NCBI GenBank assembly: GCA_026692885.1
Contig: JAPLNJ010000543.1
Span: forward strand, 1 to 5,795
Length of the DNA stretch: 5,795 nt
Source: Planctomycetota bacterium
GTDB lineage: Bacteria; Planctomycetota; Planctomycetia; Pirellulales; Pirellulaceae
Direction of reading: 5' to 3'
The notes beneath the pieces are model-generated. The model did no database searches, had not been told where the DNA came from, and saw nothing but the letters and a program-made list of their open reading frames with translations. Shown here in pieces: positions 5,521-5,795 of this stretch (its first letter is position 1; each line of letters begins with the position of its first letter). A program made the position numbers and the translations under genes.

Positions 5521-5795
5521 TTACTTCCTGATTTCCGCGGTGGGCTTCCCGTTCACGGCCGGACGCCGAACCGCAGGATCATCATCGGCGGAAACGGTGG
5601 TTCGTGGCTGCCGTCTTGGATTCTCCGCCAGGGGCCGACATTGTAAACTGGCCGGAACCGCAGGACCACCACCGCCGACCGCGTCCTGGGTCTTTGAAGT
5701 TGCGCATTTTCGTAGGATGGGTCTCCAGACCCGTCCTTTTCCGATGTTTCCTCGTTCCCACGCTCTGCGTGGGAACGCAAGTGTTTTGACGCTCT
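5521..5795 (-). CDS. Possible C-terminal end of an upstream gene (partial, runs off right edge)
   Basis: A minus-strand frame is open from the window edge for about 90 codons and ends at TAA (5523-5521), only 6 bases before the ATG of the TIR-CHAT gene. The last 20 or so codons have mostly G or C in the third position, as in the neighbouring gene, and encode a tail ending PAVNGKPTAEIRK. The Shine-Dalgarno of the next gene sits in its last two codons, an arrangement typical of translationally coupled operon genes. Two palindromic elements (5712-5736 and 5753-5777) are read through in this frame. The middle is Gly/Pro-rich, with two related segments (GGGGPAVPA and DDDPAVRRPA). I recognise no domain. 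It could be a chance open frame in GC-rich repeat DNA; the sequence right of 5795 would settle it. Confidence 0.35.
   Translation of the reverse strand, partial: SVKTLAFPRRAWERGNIGKGRVWRPILRKCATSKTQDAVGGGGPAVPASLQCRPLAENPRRQPRTTVSADDDPAVRRPAVNGKPTAEIRK
5524..5529 (-). promoter_or_regulatory. Shine-Dalgarno of the TIR-CHAT-STAND-TPR gene
   Basis: The minus strand reads AGGAAG here, with 9 bases to the ATG at 5514-5512. The next in-frame codon triplet upstream of the start is interrupted by TAA (5523-5521), so this ribosome site and ATG decide the start. It overlaps the last codons of the possible upstream reading frame. Confidence 0.75.
5712..5736 (+). repeat. Single GTAG hairpin upstream of the large gene
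   Basis: GTAG (5712-5715) overlaps the start of a 10-base stem, GGATGGGTCT (5715-5724) with AGACCCGTCC (5727-5736), with one G-T pair and a CC loop. TTTT follows on the plus strand, so terminator activity on that strand is possible but no gene there needs it. The minus-strand open frame reads through it. Confidence 0.7.
5753..5777. repeat. Perfect 11-base hairpin CGTTCCCACGC
   Basis: CGTTCCCACGC (5753-5763) and GCGTGGGAACG (5767-5777) form a perfect stem around TCT. There is no GTAG beside it. It lies 17 bases right of the GTAG hairpin 5712-5736, so the two may be halves of a mixed element or neighbours in a repeat cluster. Confidence 0.75.

Noticed and set aside
5640..5645. TACAAT on the minus strand as a -10 promoter box
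   Set aside because: No acceptable -35 hexamer at 16-18 bases, and it lies inside the possible upstream coding frame.
5715..5740. Hairpin plus TTTT as a rho-independent terminator
   Set aside because: It matches the GTAG hairpin style, the T-run is short and no plus-strand gene precedes it.

Overview
The window is a high-GC bacterial stretch dominated by one very large gene on the minus strand (5514 down to 925, 1529 codons). Its product is a modular STAND-type NTPase in the style of a bacterial NLR. It has an N-terminal TIR domain, then a caspase-like CHAT protease domain, a P-loop STAND ATPase core with a winged-helix-like region, and a C-terminal TPR superhelix. The key residues of each part are visible: TIR Glu46, CHAT His417 and Cys470, Walker A at 642-649, and Walker B ending at Asp722. 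The architecture fits an intracellular sensor with two potential effectors, most likely for anti-phage defence or programmed cell death. That role is inferred; nothing in the window demonstrates it.

The second theme is palindromic DNA. Positions 1-855 and 5712-5777 are packed with inverted repeats, and four more inverted repeats lie inside the big gene (2433-2520, 2935-3006, 3213-3315, 3611-3668). All four are read through in frame and all fall between the CHAT and TPR parts, in and around the ATPase core. Many elements with unrelated cores share one design: a terminal GTAG followed by a small hairpin, often doubled head to head so the unit runs GTAG...CTAC. This is the layout of REP/BIME elements mobilised by IS200-like REP-associated tyrosine transposases. 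No such transposase is in the window.

Layout from left to right: 1-128, a long near-perfect inverted repeat; 130-258, a short coding-like remnant on the minus strand; 256-333, a GTAG hairpin pair; 349-924, gene-free downstream sequence made of nested palindromes; 925-5514, the TIR-CHAT-STAND-TPR gene, preceded by a good Shine-Dalgarno; 5521-5795, an open minus-strand frame that enters from the right edge and stops 6 bases before the big gene's start, possibly the tail of a co-transcribed upstream gene, and crossed by two more hairpins.

The organism cannot be fixed from this window. High GC, a large CHAT/TPR conflict protein and abundant GTAG-hairpin repeats whose peptides invade proteins together suggest a large-genome bacterium of the Planctomycetota-Verrucomicrobiota group. 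This is an inference from remembered repeat style, at about even confidence.
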